A DNA stretch of 64,000 nt from Dechloromonas agitata is5 (GTDB lineage: Bacteria; Pseudomonadota; Gammaproteobacteria; Burkholderiales; Rhodocyclaceae): assembly GCF_000519045.1 (NCBI RefSeq), contig NZ_KI912532.1:744001-808000 (forward strand). The letters run 5' to 3'. The notes under the pieces are model-generated. The model did not search any database. It was not told where the DNA came from and saw only the letters and a list, made by a program, of their open reading frames with translations. A program made the position numbers and the translations under genes. This document shows positions 35,923 through 45,040 of the stretch, piece by piece; the first letter of the stretch is position 1; each line of letters opens with the position of its first letter.

Positions 35923-36948
35923 TCAGTGTCCGGCCCGCGAATAGCGAATCACTCCATCGGCACCGCAAACGCGCGATAACCGTCCAGCTTGTTCCAGGTA
36001 GTTCAGATGGGCAATCGCTTCCCCCATCGCGAACATCGTTTGGTGTGTATCGAGCTGCCGGTTGAACAAAGTCTCCAGCAATTCGGCTGCGCTCTTCGGC
36101 GCTTGATCACAGCTGTTCTCCAGGGCCTGCAGTCTTTCTTCGTGATGTGCGTGCAATGCCGTCACCCTCTCTTGCACCCCAGTGAAGGGCAGCCCGTGCG
36201 AAGGCAGCACGAGCGTTTCACCCGGAATTTCCGTCGCCAATTCATCCAGCGATGCCAGATACCAGCGCAATGCATCTGCCTCGGGCGTAGCGGCAAAAAC
36301 GCTAATATTGGTAGAAATCCTCGGTAAAAGCATGTCTCCAGAAATTAACACGCCAAGTTCGGCACAGTAAAGCGCCACATGTTCCGGGGCATGACCATGA
36401 CCGATCACGATCTCCCAGCGCCGACCATCGATGCAGACGGAATCGCCTGCCATCAGGCGGTTGTAGTGTTCGGGCAGCGACGGAACGGCCTTGCGGTAGC
36501 CGGAACCGCGCTTCTCGAACTTGGCCAGGCGTTCGGCGTCGAGCCCGTGCTGGCGGAACTGTTCCACCATGAAACGGGCGCCATGGCCGCCGACTTCATT
36601 CCACACGACATGGGCGGTCAGAAATTCGCCCGTACTCATCCAGAGCGGCGCGCCGGTCCGTTCCATCAGCCAGGTCGCCAGGCCGAGATGGTCGGGGTGG
36701 AAATGGGTGACAAGCAGCTTCGTCACCGGCCCGTCGAGCCGGTCGAGGATGCCCGACCAGGTTTCCCGGACGTGATCCTCGGGAAAGCCGGTATCGACGA
36801 TGACCCAGCCGTCGCCGTCACGCAACAGCCAGAGATTGATGTGATCGAGTTGGAAGGGGAGCGGCATGCGCAGCCAGAAGACGCCGGGCGCAACCTCAGT
36901 GAGTTCGCCCGCAGCGGGCGGATGGGGGTGGGGATAATGCAGGGACAT
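35923..36948 (-). CDS. Metallo-beta-lactamase-fold hydrolase
   Basis: A 341-residue hydrolase. The metal site is THFHPDHLG (HxHxDH), a downstream histidine lies in VIGHGHAPEHV, an aspartate in LISGDMLLPRIS and a last histidine in LPSHGLPF. The C-terminal winged-helix-like region (EAIAHLNYLEQAGRLSRV) resembles the LACTB2/glyoxalase-II-like subgroup. The substrate is probably a thioester or phosphodiester but cannot be assigned. It is divergent from liuR and ends 33 bases before phaC. Confidence 0.85.
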   Translation of the reverse strand: MSLHYPHPHPPAAGELTEVAPGVFWLRMPLPFQLDHINLWLLRDGDGWVIVDTGFPEDHVRETWSGILDRLDGPVTKLLVTHFHPDHLGLATWLMERTGAPLWMSTGEFLTAHVVWNEVGGHGARFMVEQFRQHGLDAERLAKFEKRGSGYRKAVPSLPEHYNRLMAGDSVCIDGRRWEIVIGHGHAPEHVALYCAELGVLISGDMLLPRISTNISVFAATPEADALRWYLASLDELATEIPGETLVLPSHGLPFTGVQERVTALHAHHEERLQALENSCDQAPKSAAELLETLFNRQLDTHQTMFAMGEAIAHLNYLEQAGRLSRVCGADGVIRYSRAGH

Positions 36949-37047
36949 GGGGGGCTCGGAGGGGGTGAATCAGCAACTTACCATACGGTAGCGGATTGAA
37001 AAAACCCCCCGCTTCTGATTTACTCTGCCGCACCGACAGGAGACAAA

Positions 37048-37440
37048 ATGAGCCAGACCGGCCCCACTTTCGCGATATCCGACCTCGCCCGCGAATTCGA
37101 CATCACCCCGCGCACGATCCGCTTCTGGGAAGACCAGGGCATCCTGGCGCCGCAGCGTGAAGGCAACAAGCGCATCTTCACCCGTCGCGACCGGGCCCGC
37201 CTGAAGATGGCCCTGCGCGGCAAGCGCCTCGGGCTGAGCCTGGCCGAGATCAAGGATCTGATCGGCATGTACAACTCGACCGAGGACGAAACCCCCCAAC
37301 TCCTCGAATGTCTGCGCGTCATGGAAAAACGCCGGGCCGCCCTGCAGCAGCAGCGCGAGGACATCGAGGCCATGCTGGCCGAAATCGACCAGTTCGAGGC
37401 GCAATGCCAGCAGGAACTGGCGCGCCGCGACGCGTGCTGA
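37048..37440 (+). CDS. liuR: MerR-family regulator of leucine/isovalerate degradation
   Basis: A 130-residue MerR regulator with HTH residues about 10-30 (AISDLAREFDITPRTIRFWEDQGIL), wing to about 50 and the dimerisation coiled coil (VMEKRRAALQQQREDIEAMLAEIDQFEAQ). It has no metal-binding cysteine pair after the helix, as expected for the LiuR branch. It lies immediately before the liu genes, and a perfect palindrome at 37462-37477 just downstream is its probable operator. Confidence 0.88.
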   Translation: MSQTGPTFAISDLAREFDITPRTIRFWEDQGILAPQREGNKRIFTRRDRARLKMALRGKRLGLSLAEIKDLIGMYNSTEDETPQLLECLRVMEKRRAALQQQREDIEAMLAEIDQFEAQCQQELARRDAC

Positions 37441-37461
37441 TTTTCTTGCGGCAGCAAGTTG

Positions 37462-37477
37462 ACGTTTACGTAAACGT
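37462..37477. promoter_or_regulatory. Probable LiuR operator within a promoter
   Basis: ACGTTTACGTAAACGT is a perfect 16-base palindrome overlapping TTGACG at 37459-37464 and followed by TAAAAT at 37481-37486, so it lies between -35 and -10 like other MerR-family operators. The genes starting at 37508 would be its targets. Confidence 0.7.
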
Positions 37478-37507
37478 AAATAAAATCCTGCTACCGAGGA
37501 GATGATC

Positions 37508-37957
37508 ATGGCCCCCAAAATTCACGACCCGCAGTTCGCCGACCGCGTTCGCGCCAGCTTCGCCAAGCAGCACGCGATGGATCTGATCCACGCGACACTG
37601 CCCGTCGTCGAACCCGGCTTGACGGAAATCCACCTGCCCCACTGGTCCGGAGTCGAGCAGCAGCACGGCTTCGTGCATGGCGGGGTGGTCGGCATGATCG
37701 CCGATTCGGCGGCTGGCTATGCGGCGATGACCCTGGTCTCGGCCAGCGCCTCGGTGCTGACGGTCGAATACAAGATGAACCTGGTTGCCCCGGCCGACGG
37801 CGAAAAACTGGTTGCCCGCGGCAAGGTCGTGCGCCCGGGCCGCACCTTGATCGTGACGCAGGCCGAGGTGTTTGCCGTCAAGGATGGCAAGGAAACCCTG
37901 TGTGCGCTGATGCAGCAGACCATCATGGTCATGCACGGCAAGGTTGAGAAAGGCTAG
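37508..37957 (+). CDS. PaaI-family hot-dog thioesterase
   Basis: A 149-residue hot-dog thioesterase that probably hydrolyses an acyl-CoA. HGFVHGGVVGMIADSAAGYAA contains the HGG and the Asp/Ser of the active-site helix, and VLTVEYKMNLVAPADGEKLVARGKVVRPGRT is the beta-sheet. GAGGAG is properly spaced for the ATG at 37508 rather than the one at 37502. First gene under the LiuR-type promoter, so it may recycle CoA from branched-chain intermediates. Confidence 0.85.
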   Translation: MAPKIHDPQFADRVRASFAKQHAMDLIHATLPVVEPGLTEIHLPHWSGVEQQHGFVHGGVVGMIADSAAGYAAMTLVSASASVLTVEYKMNLVAPADGEKLVARGKVVRPGRTLIVTQAEVFAVKDGKETLCALMQQTIMVMHGKVEKG

Positions 37958-38021
37958 TTTTCAGTCCTTAGTCGCCGGAAACGACCATGCTGGCGACTAA
38001 GGACTGGCAACTAACAACTAG
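37954..38021. repeat. Large inverted repeat between thioesterase gene and liuA
   Basis: AGTCCTTAGTCGCC at 37963-37976 pairs perfectly with 37992-38005 around a 15-base loop, and an outer CTAGTT (37954-37959) pairs with AACTAG (38016-38021). The outer arm covers the stop codon of the upstream gene. There is no T-run, so it is more like a dispersed palindromic element or an mRNA-stability hairpin than a terminator. Confidence 0.65.
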
Positions 38022-38033
38022 ACGGAGACAAAC

Positions 38034-39206
38034 ATGAATATTCCCAGCCTCGACTTCGGTCTCGGTGAAGACATCAACCTGTTGCGCGAAGCGGTCAAGG
38101 CCTTTGCCGACGCGGAGATCGCGCCGCGTGCCGCGGAAATTGATCGCGTCAACGAATTCCCGGCCGACCTCTGGAAGAAGTTCGGCGACATGGGCCTGCT
38201 TGGCATGACCGCCGGCGAGGAATACGGCGGGACCAACATGGGTTACCTGGCCCACATCGTCGCGCTGGAGGAAATCTCGCGCGCCTCGGCTTCGGTCGGC
38301 CTGTCCTACGGCGCCCATTCCAACTTGTGCGTCAATCAAATCCGCCGCAACGGCAACGAAGCCCAGAAGCAAAAATACCTGCCCAAGCTGATTTCCGGCG
38401 AGCACGTCGGTGCCCTCGCCATGTCCGAGCCGAATGCCGGTTCCGACGTGGTGTCGATGAAACTGCGCGCCGACAAGAAGGGCGACCGCTACGTACTGAA
38501 CGGCGCCAAGATGTGGATCACCAACGGCGGCGACGCCGACACCCTGGTCGTCTACGCCAAGACCGATCCGGATGCCGGCGCCAAGGGCATGACCGCCTTC
38601 ATCGTCGAAAAGGGCTTCAAGGGCTTCACCCACGGCACGCACCTCGACAAGCTGGGCATGCGCGGCTCCAACACCTTCCCGCTCTTCTTCGACGATTGCG
38701 AAATCCCTGAGGAAAACGTCCTGGGCGGCGTCGGCAACGGCACCAAGGTGCTGATGTCCGGTCTCGACTACGAACGCGCCGTGCTGTGCGGCGGCCCGCT
38801 CGGCATCATGGCTGCCTGCATGGATGTCGTCGTGCCCTACCTGCACGAGCGCAAGCAGTTCGGCCAGGCGATCGGCGAATTCCAGCTGATGCAGGGCAAG
38901 GTGGCCGACATGTACTCGACCTGGCAGGCTACCCGCGCCTACGTCTATGCCGTGGGCCGCGCCTGCGATGCCGCCGATCACGCCCGCACCCTGCGCAAGG
39001 ATGCGGCCGGCGCGATTCTCTACTCCGCCGAGAAAGCGACCTGGATGGCCGGCGAGGCGATCCAGACGCTGGGCGGCGTCGGCTACACCAACGAATATCC
39101 GACCGGCCGCCTGTGGCGCGATGCCAAGCTGTATGAGATTGGAGCCGGCACCTCGGAAATCCGTAGAATGCTGATCGGTCGCGAACTTTTCGCGGAAACC
39201 GCCTAA
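38034..39206 (+). CDS. liuA: Isovaleryl-CoA dehydrogenase
   Basis: FAD enzyme that oxidises isovaleryl-CoA to 3-methylcrotonyl-CoA and passes electrons to ETF. The 390-residue ACAD has [14 protein letters not shown] and [12 protein letters not shown]. The catalytic Glu is in the [14 protein letters not shown] segment, the position specific to isovaleryl-CoA dehydrogenases, and not at the later YEG position used by short-chain enzymes; the matching later site here reads [12 protein letters not shown]. First catabolic step of the pathway after leucine deamination and decarboxylation. Confidence 0.94.
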   Translation: MNIPSLDFGLGEDINLLREAVKAFADAEIAPRAAEIDRVNEFPADLWKKFGDMGLLGMTAGEEYGGTNMGYLAHIVALEEISRASASVGLSYGAHSNLCVNQIRRNGNEAQKQKYLPKLISGEHVGALAMSEPNAGSDVVSMKLRADKKGDRYVLNGAKMWITNGGDADTLVVYAKTDPDAGAKGMTAFIVEKGFKGFTHGTHLDKLGMRGSNTFPLFFDDCEIPEENVLGGVGNGTKVLMSGLDYERAVLCGGPLGIMAACMDVVVPYLHERKQFGQAIGEFQLMQGKVADMYSTWQATRAYVYAVGRACDAADHARTLRKDAAGAILYSAEKATWMAGEAIQTLGGVGYTNEYPTGRLWRDAKLYEIGAGTSEIRRMLIGRELFAETA

Positions 39207-39255
39207 CACGCTCCCGCCGGCGCCCCGGCCAGGGGCGCCACCGGAGTTGAACAGC

Positions 39256-40413
39256 ATGAACGTAAGCATCCGCACCCTCACCGCCAACGATACCGAAGCC
39301 CTGGAACAGGTTCGCCAGTACTTCCGCAACTACGCGGCCTGGCTGGGCGTCGACCTGTCGTACCAGAACTTCGACCAGGAAATGGCCTCCCTGCCCGGCA
39401 CATACGCCGAGCCGCAGGGCCGGCTGTTCTTTGCCGAGGATACGGGCCGTCCGGCGGGTTGCGTCGGTGTCCGGCCGCTGCCGGGCAGCGAGGGGGTCTG
39501 CGAAATGAAGCGCCTGTATGTCGATCCGGAGATGCGCGGCCGGGGCATCGGCGCCCGGCTGGCGCTGGCGGCGATCAAGGCGGCCAAGGAAATTGGCTAT
39601 CGCAAGATCCTGCTCGACACCCTGCCCAACATGCGCATGGCCGTGAAGCTCTACCGCGAGCTGGGCTTCACCGAGGCCCCGAATTACTACGCGACGCCAG
39701 TCGAGGGCACCATGTTCATGGCGCTCGACCTCGACAACTGGTCGGAAGAGGAAGTGCGCAACGAGAACCTGTCGCACCTCTTCGACTTCAACCGCGCCTG
39801 GGCGCGCCAGATGAGCCAGGTCGACCCCGGCTACTTCGACCGCCTGAACGACTTGCAGGCACCGGAATTCCTGTGGATCGGCTGCTCCGATTCACGCGTG
39901 CCGGCCAACCAGATCGTCGGCCTGCTGCCTGGCGAGGTTTTTGTGCACCGCAACGTCGCCAACCTGGTACTGCATACCGACCTCAATTGCCTGTCGGTCA
40001 TCCAGTACGCCGTCGATGTGCTGAAGGTCAAGCACATCATGGTCGTCGGCCACTACAACTGCGGCGGTGTCGCCGCCGCCCTGCACAAGACGCGGGTCGG
40101 CATCGTCGACTTCTGGCTGCACAACGTCCAGCAAGTACATGCCAAACACTCCGCCCTGGTCAACAGCCTGCCGGAAGCACAGCGCCATGACCGCCTGTGC
40201 GAGTTGAACGTGCTGGAACAGGTCGTCAGCCTGTGCAATACCCCGGTCGTCAAGGATGCCTGGGCGCGCGGCCAGCGGCTGACCGTCCACGGCTGGATCT
40301 ATGGCCTGAAGGACGGCCTGGTGCACGACCTCGGCATCACCGTCGACCACCTCGAAGAATTGCCCTCGCGCTACGAGGCGTCCTTGCGCGCCCTCGAATG
40401 CCGGGACTGTTGA
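39256..40413 (+). CDS. GNAT acetyltransferase fused to beta-carbonic anhydrase
   Basis: A 385-residue fusion. Residues 1-160 are a GNAT domain (MKRLYVDPEMRGRGIGARL, the acetyl-CoA loop, at about 84-102). Residues about 170-385 are a beta-class carbonic anhydrase with zinc ligands C210, H266 and C269 and the dyad D212/R214 (CSDSRVP ... GHYNCGG). Carbonic anhydrase is understandable here because methylcrotonyl-CoA carboxylase, encoded downstream, consumes bicarbonate. The role of the GNAT part is unknown. The ATG at 39256 has GGAG 9 bases upstream; a TTG lies 9 bases earlier. Confidence 0.88.
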   Translation: MNVSIRTLTANDTEALEQVRQYFRNYAAWLGVDLSYQNFDQEMASLPGTYAEPQGRLFFAEDTGRPAGCVGVRPLPGSEGVCEMKRLYVDPEMRGRGIGARLALAAIKAAKEIGYRKILLDTLPNMRMAVKLYRELGFTEAPNYYATPVEGTMFMALDLDNWSEEEVRNENLSHLFDFNRAWARQMSQVDPGYFDRLNDLQAPEFLWIGCSDSRVPANQIVGLLPGEVFVHRNVANLVLHTDLNCLSVIQYAVDVLKVKHIMVVGHYNCGGVAAALHKTRVGIVDFWLHNVQQVHAKHSALVNSLPEAQRHDRLCELNVLEQVVSLCNTPVVKDAWARGQRLTVHGWIYGLKDGLVHDLGITVDHLEELPSRYEASLRALECRDC

Positions 40414-40441
40414 ATAACTAACCACGCATAGGAGAACCCTC

Positions 40442-41632
40442 ATGTCCGATCCCATCGTTATCGTTTCCGCCGCCCGTACCGCCATGGGCTCGTTTCAGGG
40501 AGGGTTTTCCGGCCTGACCGCCGCCAACCTCGGTGCCGAGGCAATCAAGGCCGCCATTGCCCGTGCCGGCCTCGACACCCACCTGATCGAGGAAGTGCTG
40601 ATGGGCTGCGTGCTGCAAGCCGGCCAGGGCCAGGCCCCAGCCCGCCAGGCCGCATTGCAGGCCGGCCTGCCGCTGACCGCCGGCTGCGCCACCATCCACA
40701 AGGTCTGCGGCTCCGCCATGAAGGCGACCATGCTCGGCCACGACGGCATCCTGGCCGGTTCCTACGGCGCTGCCGTGGTCGGCGGCATGGAGTCGATGAC
40801 CAACGCCCCCTACCTGCTGCCCAAGGCCCGTGGCGGCTATCGCCTCGGCCACGGCCAGCTGATGGACCACATGTTCCTCGACGGCCTGGAAGACGCTTAC
40901 GGCAAGGAAACCCGCGGCCGCCTGATGGGTACCTTCGCTGAGGAATGCGCTGCTGCCTACGGCTTCACCCGCGAAGCGCAGGACGAATTCGCTGTCCGTT
41001 CAACCACCCGCGCCATCGAGGCCAGCAACAACGGCAGCTTCGCCTGGGAAATCACCCCGGTCACCGTCGCCGGCCGCAAGGGTGACGTCGTGATCGACAA
41101 GGACGAAGGCCCGTTCGCCGTCAATGTCGACAAGATCCCGACCTTGAAGCCGGCTTTCAAGAAGGATGGCACGGTCACCGCCGCCAATTCCTCGTCGATC
41201 TCCGACGGTGCTGCCGCCATGGTCTTGATGCGCGAATCGCAAGCCGCCAAGCTGGGCTTGAGCCCGGTTGCCCGCATCGTCGGCCACACCACCCATGCCG
41301 GCATTCCTGCCCAGTTCCCGTCCGCCCCGGTCGGCGCGATGCAGAAGCTGTTCGCCAAGACCGGCTGGACGGCCGAATCGGTCGATCTGTACGAGATCAA
41401 CGAAGCCTTCGCCGTGGTCACCATGGCGGCGCTGCATGACCTCAAGCTCGACCCGGCCAAGGTCAACATCCACGGCGGCGCCTGTGCGCTGGGCCACCCG
41501 ATCGGCGCTTCCGGCGCCCGCATCGTCGTCACGCTGCTCGGCGCGCTGAAGAAGTACGGCCTGAAGCGCGGCGTCGCCTCGCTGTGCATCGGTGGCGGCG
41601 AAGCGACCGCCCTGGCTGTCGAGATGCTGTAA
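40442..41632 (+). CDS. Acetyl-CoA C-acetyltransferase (thiolase)
   Basis: A 396-residue thiolase II. The acyl-accepting cysteine is in ATIHKVCGSAMKA, GGMESMTNAPYL is conserved, NIHGGACALGHPIGASGAR carries the catalytic His and CIGGGEATA the second catalytic Cys. In the leucine cluster it would cleave acetoacetyl-CoA formed from acetoacetate; it could also run in reverse to feed PHB synthesis by PhaC. Its stop codon directly abuts the transporter start. Confidence 0.93.
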   Translation: MSDPIVIVSAARTAMGSFQGGFSGLTAANLGAEAIKAAIARAGLDTHLIEEVLMGCVLQAGQGQAPARQAALQAGLPLTAGCATIHKVCGSAMKATMLGHDGILAGSYGAAVVGGMESMTNAPYLLPKARGGYRLGHGQLMDHMFLDGLEDAYGKETRGRLMGTFAEECAAAYGFTREAQDEFAVRSTTRAIEASNNGSFAWEITPVTVAGRKGDVVIDKDEGPFAVNVDKIPTLKPAFKKDGTVTAANSSSISDGAAAMVLMRESQAAKLGLSPVARIVGHTTHAGIPAQFPSAPVGAMQKLFAKTGWTAESVDLYEINEAFAVVTMAALHDLKLDPAKVNIHGGACALGHPIGASGARIVVTLLGALKKYGLKRGVASLCIGGGEATALAVEML

Positions 41633-42538
41633 GTGCCCGAGCAGGCCCGGACAGTTACCTACGTCAAGTTGATCGCCGCCATGGCCATGTGGGGAGGCAC
41701 CTGGATCGCCGGGCGCGTCATCGCCCAGGAGCTGAGCGCGCCGCTGGCTGTCGCCGCGCTGCGCTTCGTGCTCTCCGGACTGGCCGTCGGCGGCTTCATG
41801 CTGCTTTCGGAAGGCCGCCTGCCGGTTCCGCAGAGCAGTCGCGACTGGGGGCTGATCTGGGCCCTGGGCTTTTTCGGCATCTTCCTCTACGGCCTGTGTT
41901 TCTTCTTCGGCCTGCAGCGCATTCCGGCCGGACGCGGAGCACTGGTCGTCGCCCTCAACCCGGCAGTGATCGTCATTACCGCCTGGCTGATCGGCAAGGA
42001 GCGCATGACGCCGCGCAAGGCCGTCGGCAGCCTGATCGCCCTCGCCGGTTGCCTGACGGTGATCGGCAACGGCGATCCCCTGGCACTGTTCCAGGGTACC
42101 GTCGGACTCGGCGAATGGCTGATTGTCGGCTGCGTACTGAGCTGGACGGCCTACACCTTCATCGGCTGGCAAGCCACCGGCCGCTTCTCGCCACTCGCCA
42201 CCACCTTCTACGCCAGCCTTTCCGGGGCCATCCTGCTCGGCCTGGCGGCACTGCTCCAGGGCGACATCGATCCGGCCGCCTGGTCGTGGCGTGTCTGGAG
42301 CGGCATGGGCTTCCTGGCCATCTTCGGCACGGCCATCGCCTACACCTGGTTTACCGACGCCGTGCATCGCCTCGGCGCCGGCCACGCCTCCATCTTCATC
42401 AATCTGGTGCCGGTCTTCGCCGTGCTGCAGGCTGCCCTGCTGCTCGGCGAACGGCTCGGGCTGGCCGTGCTGGCCGGCGGCACGCTGGTCATCGCCGGTG
42501 TCTGGCTCACCAGTTACCAAAAGGGAAAAACAGCATGA
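41633..42538 (+). CDS. EamA/DMT-family transporter
   Basis: A 301-residue integral membrane protein with ten predicted TM helices arranged as two EamA repeats; the first includes MAMWGGTWIAGRVIAQELSAP and the second SWTAYTFIGWQATGRFS. It starts with GTG directly after the thiolase stop and overlaps the next gene by 4 bases, so it is translated with the liu operon. The substrate is unknown; export of an amino acid or acid intermediate is plausible. Confidence 0.86.
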   Translation: MPEQARTVTYVKLIAAMAMWGGTWIAGRVIAQELSAPLAVAALRFVLSGLAVGGFMLLSEGRLPVPQSSRDWGLIWALGFFGIFLYGLCFFFGLQRIPAGRGALVVALNPAVIVITAWLIGKERMTPRKAVGSLIALAGCLTVIGNGDPLALFQGTVGLGEWLIVGCVLSWTAYTFIGWQATGRFSPLATTFYASLSGAILLGLAALLQGDIDPAAWSWRVWSGMGFLAIFGTAIAYTWFTDAVHRLGAGHASIFINLVPVFAVLQAALLLGERLGLAVLAGGTLVIAGVWLTSYQKGKTA

Positions 42539-43671
42539 TCCTCACACAAGAACAGGAAATGATCCGTGACGCGATGCGCGCCTTCGCGCAGGAGCGCCTC
42601 GCCCCCTTCGCTGCCGAATGGGACAAGCACCACACCTTCCCGGCCGACGCGCTGAAGGAACTCGGCGAACTCGGCGCCATGGGCATGTGCGTGCCCGAGG
42701 AATGGGGCGGCGCCGGCATGGACTATATGTCGCTGGTGCTGACCCTGGAAGAAATCGCTGCTGGTGACGGCGCCACCTCGACCATCGTCTCGGTGCAGAA
42801 TTCGCTGGCCTGCGGCATCACGCAGAAATACGGCACCGACGCGCAGAAGGAAGAATGGCTGAAGCCGCTCGCCCGCGGCGAGAAGCTCGGCTGCTTCTGC
42901 CTGACCGAGCCGCACACCGGCTCCGATGCTGCCGCCATCACCACCCGCGCCGACCGCGACGGTGACCATTTCGTGCTGAACGGCGTCAAGCAGTTCATCA
43001 CCACCGGCAAGCACGCCCACATGGCCATCGTCTTCGCGGTGACCGACAAGGCCGCCGGCAAGAAGGGCATTTCCTGCTTCCTGGTGCCGACCGACACCCC
43101 GGGTTTCATCGTTGGCCGCACCGAAGACAAGATGGGCCAGCATGCGTCCGACACCGTGCAGATCATTTTTGAAAACTGCCGCGTGCCGGCTTCCGCCCTG
43201 CTCGGCAAGGAAGGTGAAGGCTACAAGATCGCGCTGTCCAACCTCGAAGCCGGCCGCATCGGCATCGCCGCCCAGAGCATCGGCATGGCCCGCGCCGCGT
43301 TTGAAGCCGCTGTCCGCTACGCCAAGGAACGCGTCACCTTCGGCCAGCCGATCATCGAGCACCAGGCCGTCAATTTCCGCCTGGCCGACATGAACACGCT
43401 GCTCGATGCCGCCCGCCTGATGGTCTGGCGCGCCGCCCAGCTGAAGGACGCCGGCAAGCCCTGCCTGAAGGAAGCCTCGATGGCCAAGATGTTCGCCTCC
43501 GAAGCCGCCGAGAAGATCGCCTCGGACGCCATCCAGATCCACGGCGGCGTCGGCTACACCAGCGACTTCCCGGTCGAGCGCATCTACCGCGACGTGCGCA
43601 TCAGCCAGATCTACGAAGGCGCCAACGACATCCAGCGTCTGGTGATCGGCCGCACGATCGCCAGCGAGTAA
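42535..43671 (+). CDS. Acyl-CoA dehydrogenase (short/branched-chain type)
   Basis: A 378-residue ACAD. LTEPHTGSDAAAITT and the FAD segment KQFITTGKHA are conserved; the catalytic Glu is in QIYEGANDIQRLVIGR near the C-terminus, as in butyryl-CoA and 2-methylbutyryl-CoA dehydrogenases, unlike liuA. It would act on straight short-chain or other branched acyl-CoAs. Start ATG at 42535 overlaps the transporter stop. Confidence 0.92.
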   Translation: MILTQEQEMIRDAMRAFAQERLAPFAAEWDKHHTFPADALKELGELGAMGMCVPEEWGGAGMDYMSLVLTLEEIAAGDGATSTIVSVQNSLACGITQKYGTDAQKEEWLKPLARGEKLGCFCLTEPHTGSDAAAITTRADRDGDHFVLNGVKQFITTGKHAHMAIVFAVTDKAAGKKGISCFLVPTDTPGFIVGRTEDKMGQHASDTVQIIFENCRVPASALLGKEGEGYKIALSNLEAGRIGIAAQSIGMARAAFEAAVRYAKERVTFGQPIIEHQAVNFRLADMNTLLDAARLMVWRAAQLKDAGKPCLKEASMAKMFASEAAEKIASDAIQIHGGVGYTSDFPVERIYRDVRISQIYEGANDIQRLVIGRTIASE

Positions 43672-43747
43672 GCCCCAACCGCGCGGCCGACCGGAACAGC
43701 CCAGAAATTCCGGCGGCCGCTGCCAACAGAGAAACGAGGAGACAACC

Positions 43748-44365
43748 ATGACTGATAGCGACAAGGCACCGATCGATTTCTGGTTCGATTTTTCCAGCCC
43801 CTACGGCTACCTGATGAGCGAGAAGATCGACGCGCTGGCCGCCCAGTACGGCCGCAAGGTGCGCTGGCATCCGGTGTTGCTCGGCGTCATTTTCCAGGCC
43901 ACCGGCTCGCGTCCGCCGGTCGACGGCACGAGCAGCAAGGCGACGTACATGCTGCACGACTTCCACCGCTCGGCGCGCCACATGGGCATCCCCTACAACC
44001 CGCCGAGCCGCTTCCCGCTGCCGACTCAGAACGCCGCCCGCGCCTACTACTGGCTGCACGGCCAGGATTGCACCCTGGCTCGCCAGTTCGCGCATGCCGT
44101 TTATCGCGGCTTCTTCGTGAACGATCTGGACATCTCGTCGCCCGACACGGTGCTCGACATCGCTGCCGGACTCGGGATCGACCGCGAAAAGCTGGCTGCC
44201 GCGCTGCAGGCCCCCGAGATCAAGGCCCGTCTCAAGGACGAATGCGACAAGGCACTGGCCGCCGGCGTCTTCGGCTCGCCGCACGTGATCATCGACGGCG
44301 AGGCTTTCTTCGGTGCCGACCGCCTGCCGCAGATCGAGCACTGGCTGGCAACGGGCGGCTTCTGA
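43748..44365 (+). CDS. DsbA-family 2-hydroxychromene-2-carboxylate isomerase-like
   Basis: A 205-residue kappa-GST/DsbA-fold protein beginning PIDFWFDFSSPYGYLMSEK, the glutathione-binding start of HCCA isomerases, with GVFGSPHVIIDGEAFFGADRLPQIEHWL at the C-terminus. These enzymes isomerise aromatic ring-cleavage products using glutathione. No aromatic catabolic genes are next to it, so the actual substrate is unclear. Confidence 0.85.
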   Translation: MTDSDKAPIDFWFDFSSPYGYLMSEKIDALAAQYGRKVRWHPVLLGVIFQATGSRPPVDGTSSKATYMLHDFHRSARHMGIPYNPPSRFPLPTQNAARAYYWLHGQDCTLARQFAHAVYRGFFVNDLDISSPDTVLDIAAGLGIDREKLAAALQAPEIKARLKDECDKALAAGVFGSPHVIIDGEAFFGADRLPQIEHWLATGGF

Positions 44366-44384
44366 GCGATATTTCCAGGACACC

Positions 44385-44984
44385 ATGAAACGAATCTGCG
44401 TCTTCTGCGGCTCCAACGCCGGCAATAATCCGATCTACCGGGACGAGGCGGAAAGGCTCGGCCACCTGCTCGCCGCGCGCGGCATCGAACTGGTCTATGG
44501 CGCCGGCAACATCGGGCTGATGGGCGCGGTGGCCGATGCCTGCCTGGAAGCCGGCGGCACCGTCCTCGGCGTCATCCCGGAAGCGCTGATGGGTAAGGAA
44601 GTGGCTGGCCGCGCCGTCGATCACCGGGCGCTGACGCGCATCGAGGTGGTCGATTCGATGCACACGCGCAAGGCGCGCATGGCCGAGCTGTCCGACGGCT
44701 TCATTGCCCTGCCCGGCGGCTTCGGCACCTTCGAGGAGTTCTGCGAAATTCTGACCTGGGGCCAGCTCGGTTTCCATACCAAGCCGATGGGCCTGCTCAA
44801 CGTCAATGGTTTCTACGACCCGCTGCTGGCCATGTTCGACCGCGCCGTGACCGACGGCTTCCTGCGCGCGCAGAACCGCGCGATGGCGCTGGCCGACACC
44901 GAAATCGAAAACCTGCTGGCGCAGATGGCGGCCTATCGGGCCGAGCCGGTCAGCAAGTGGCTGAAAGAGGAAAAGCAGTTGTAG
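44385..44984 (+). CDS. LOG-family nucleoside 5'-monophosphate phosphoribohydrolase
   Basis: A 199-residue Rossmann-type protein of the TIGR00730/LOG family, once annotated as lysine decarboxylase. [12 protein letters not shown] is the N-terminal loop and the signature [16 protein letters not shown] includes the catalytic E. Family members cleave adenosine or cytokinin monophosphates to base and ribose phosphate. The ATG at 44385 is preferred to the longer frame. Its link to leucine breakdown is not obvious. Confidence 0.9.
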   Translation: MKRICVFCGSNAGNNPIYRDEAERLGHLLAARGIELVYGAGNIGLMGAVADACLEAGGTVLGVIPEALMGKEVAGRAVDHRALTRIEVVDSMHTRKARMAELSDGFIALPGGFGTFEEFCEILTWGQLGFHTKPMGLLNVNGFYDPLLAMFDRAVTDGFLRAQNRAMALADTEIENLLAQMAAYRAEPVSKWLKEEKQL

Positions 44985-45040
44985 CAGCATTTATTCACCC
45001 GATTTTTCAGGCAACGCACACAGAAAAGAAGCGAGGAGAC

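Noticed and set aside
41000..42520. 506-residue minus-strand frame
   Set aside because: Opposite-strand shadow of the thiolase and EamA transporter genes, which have clear family motifs.
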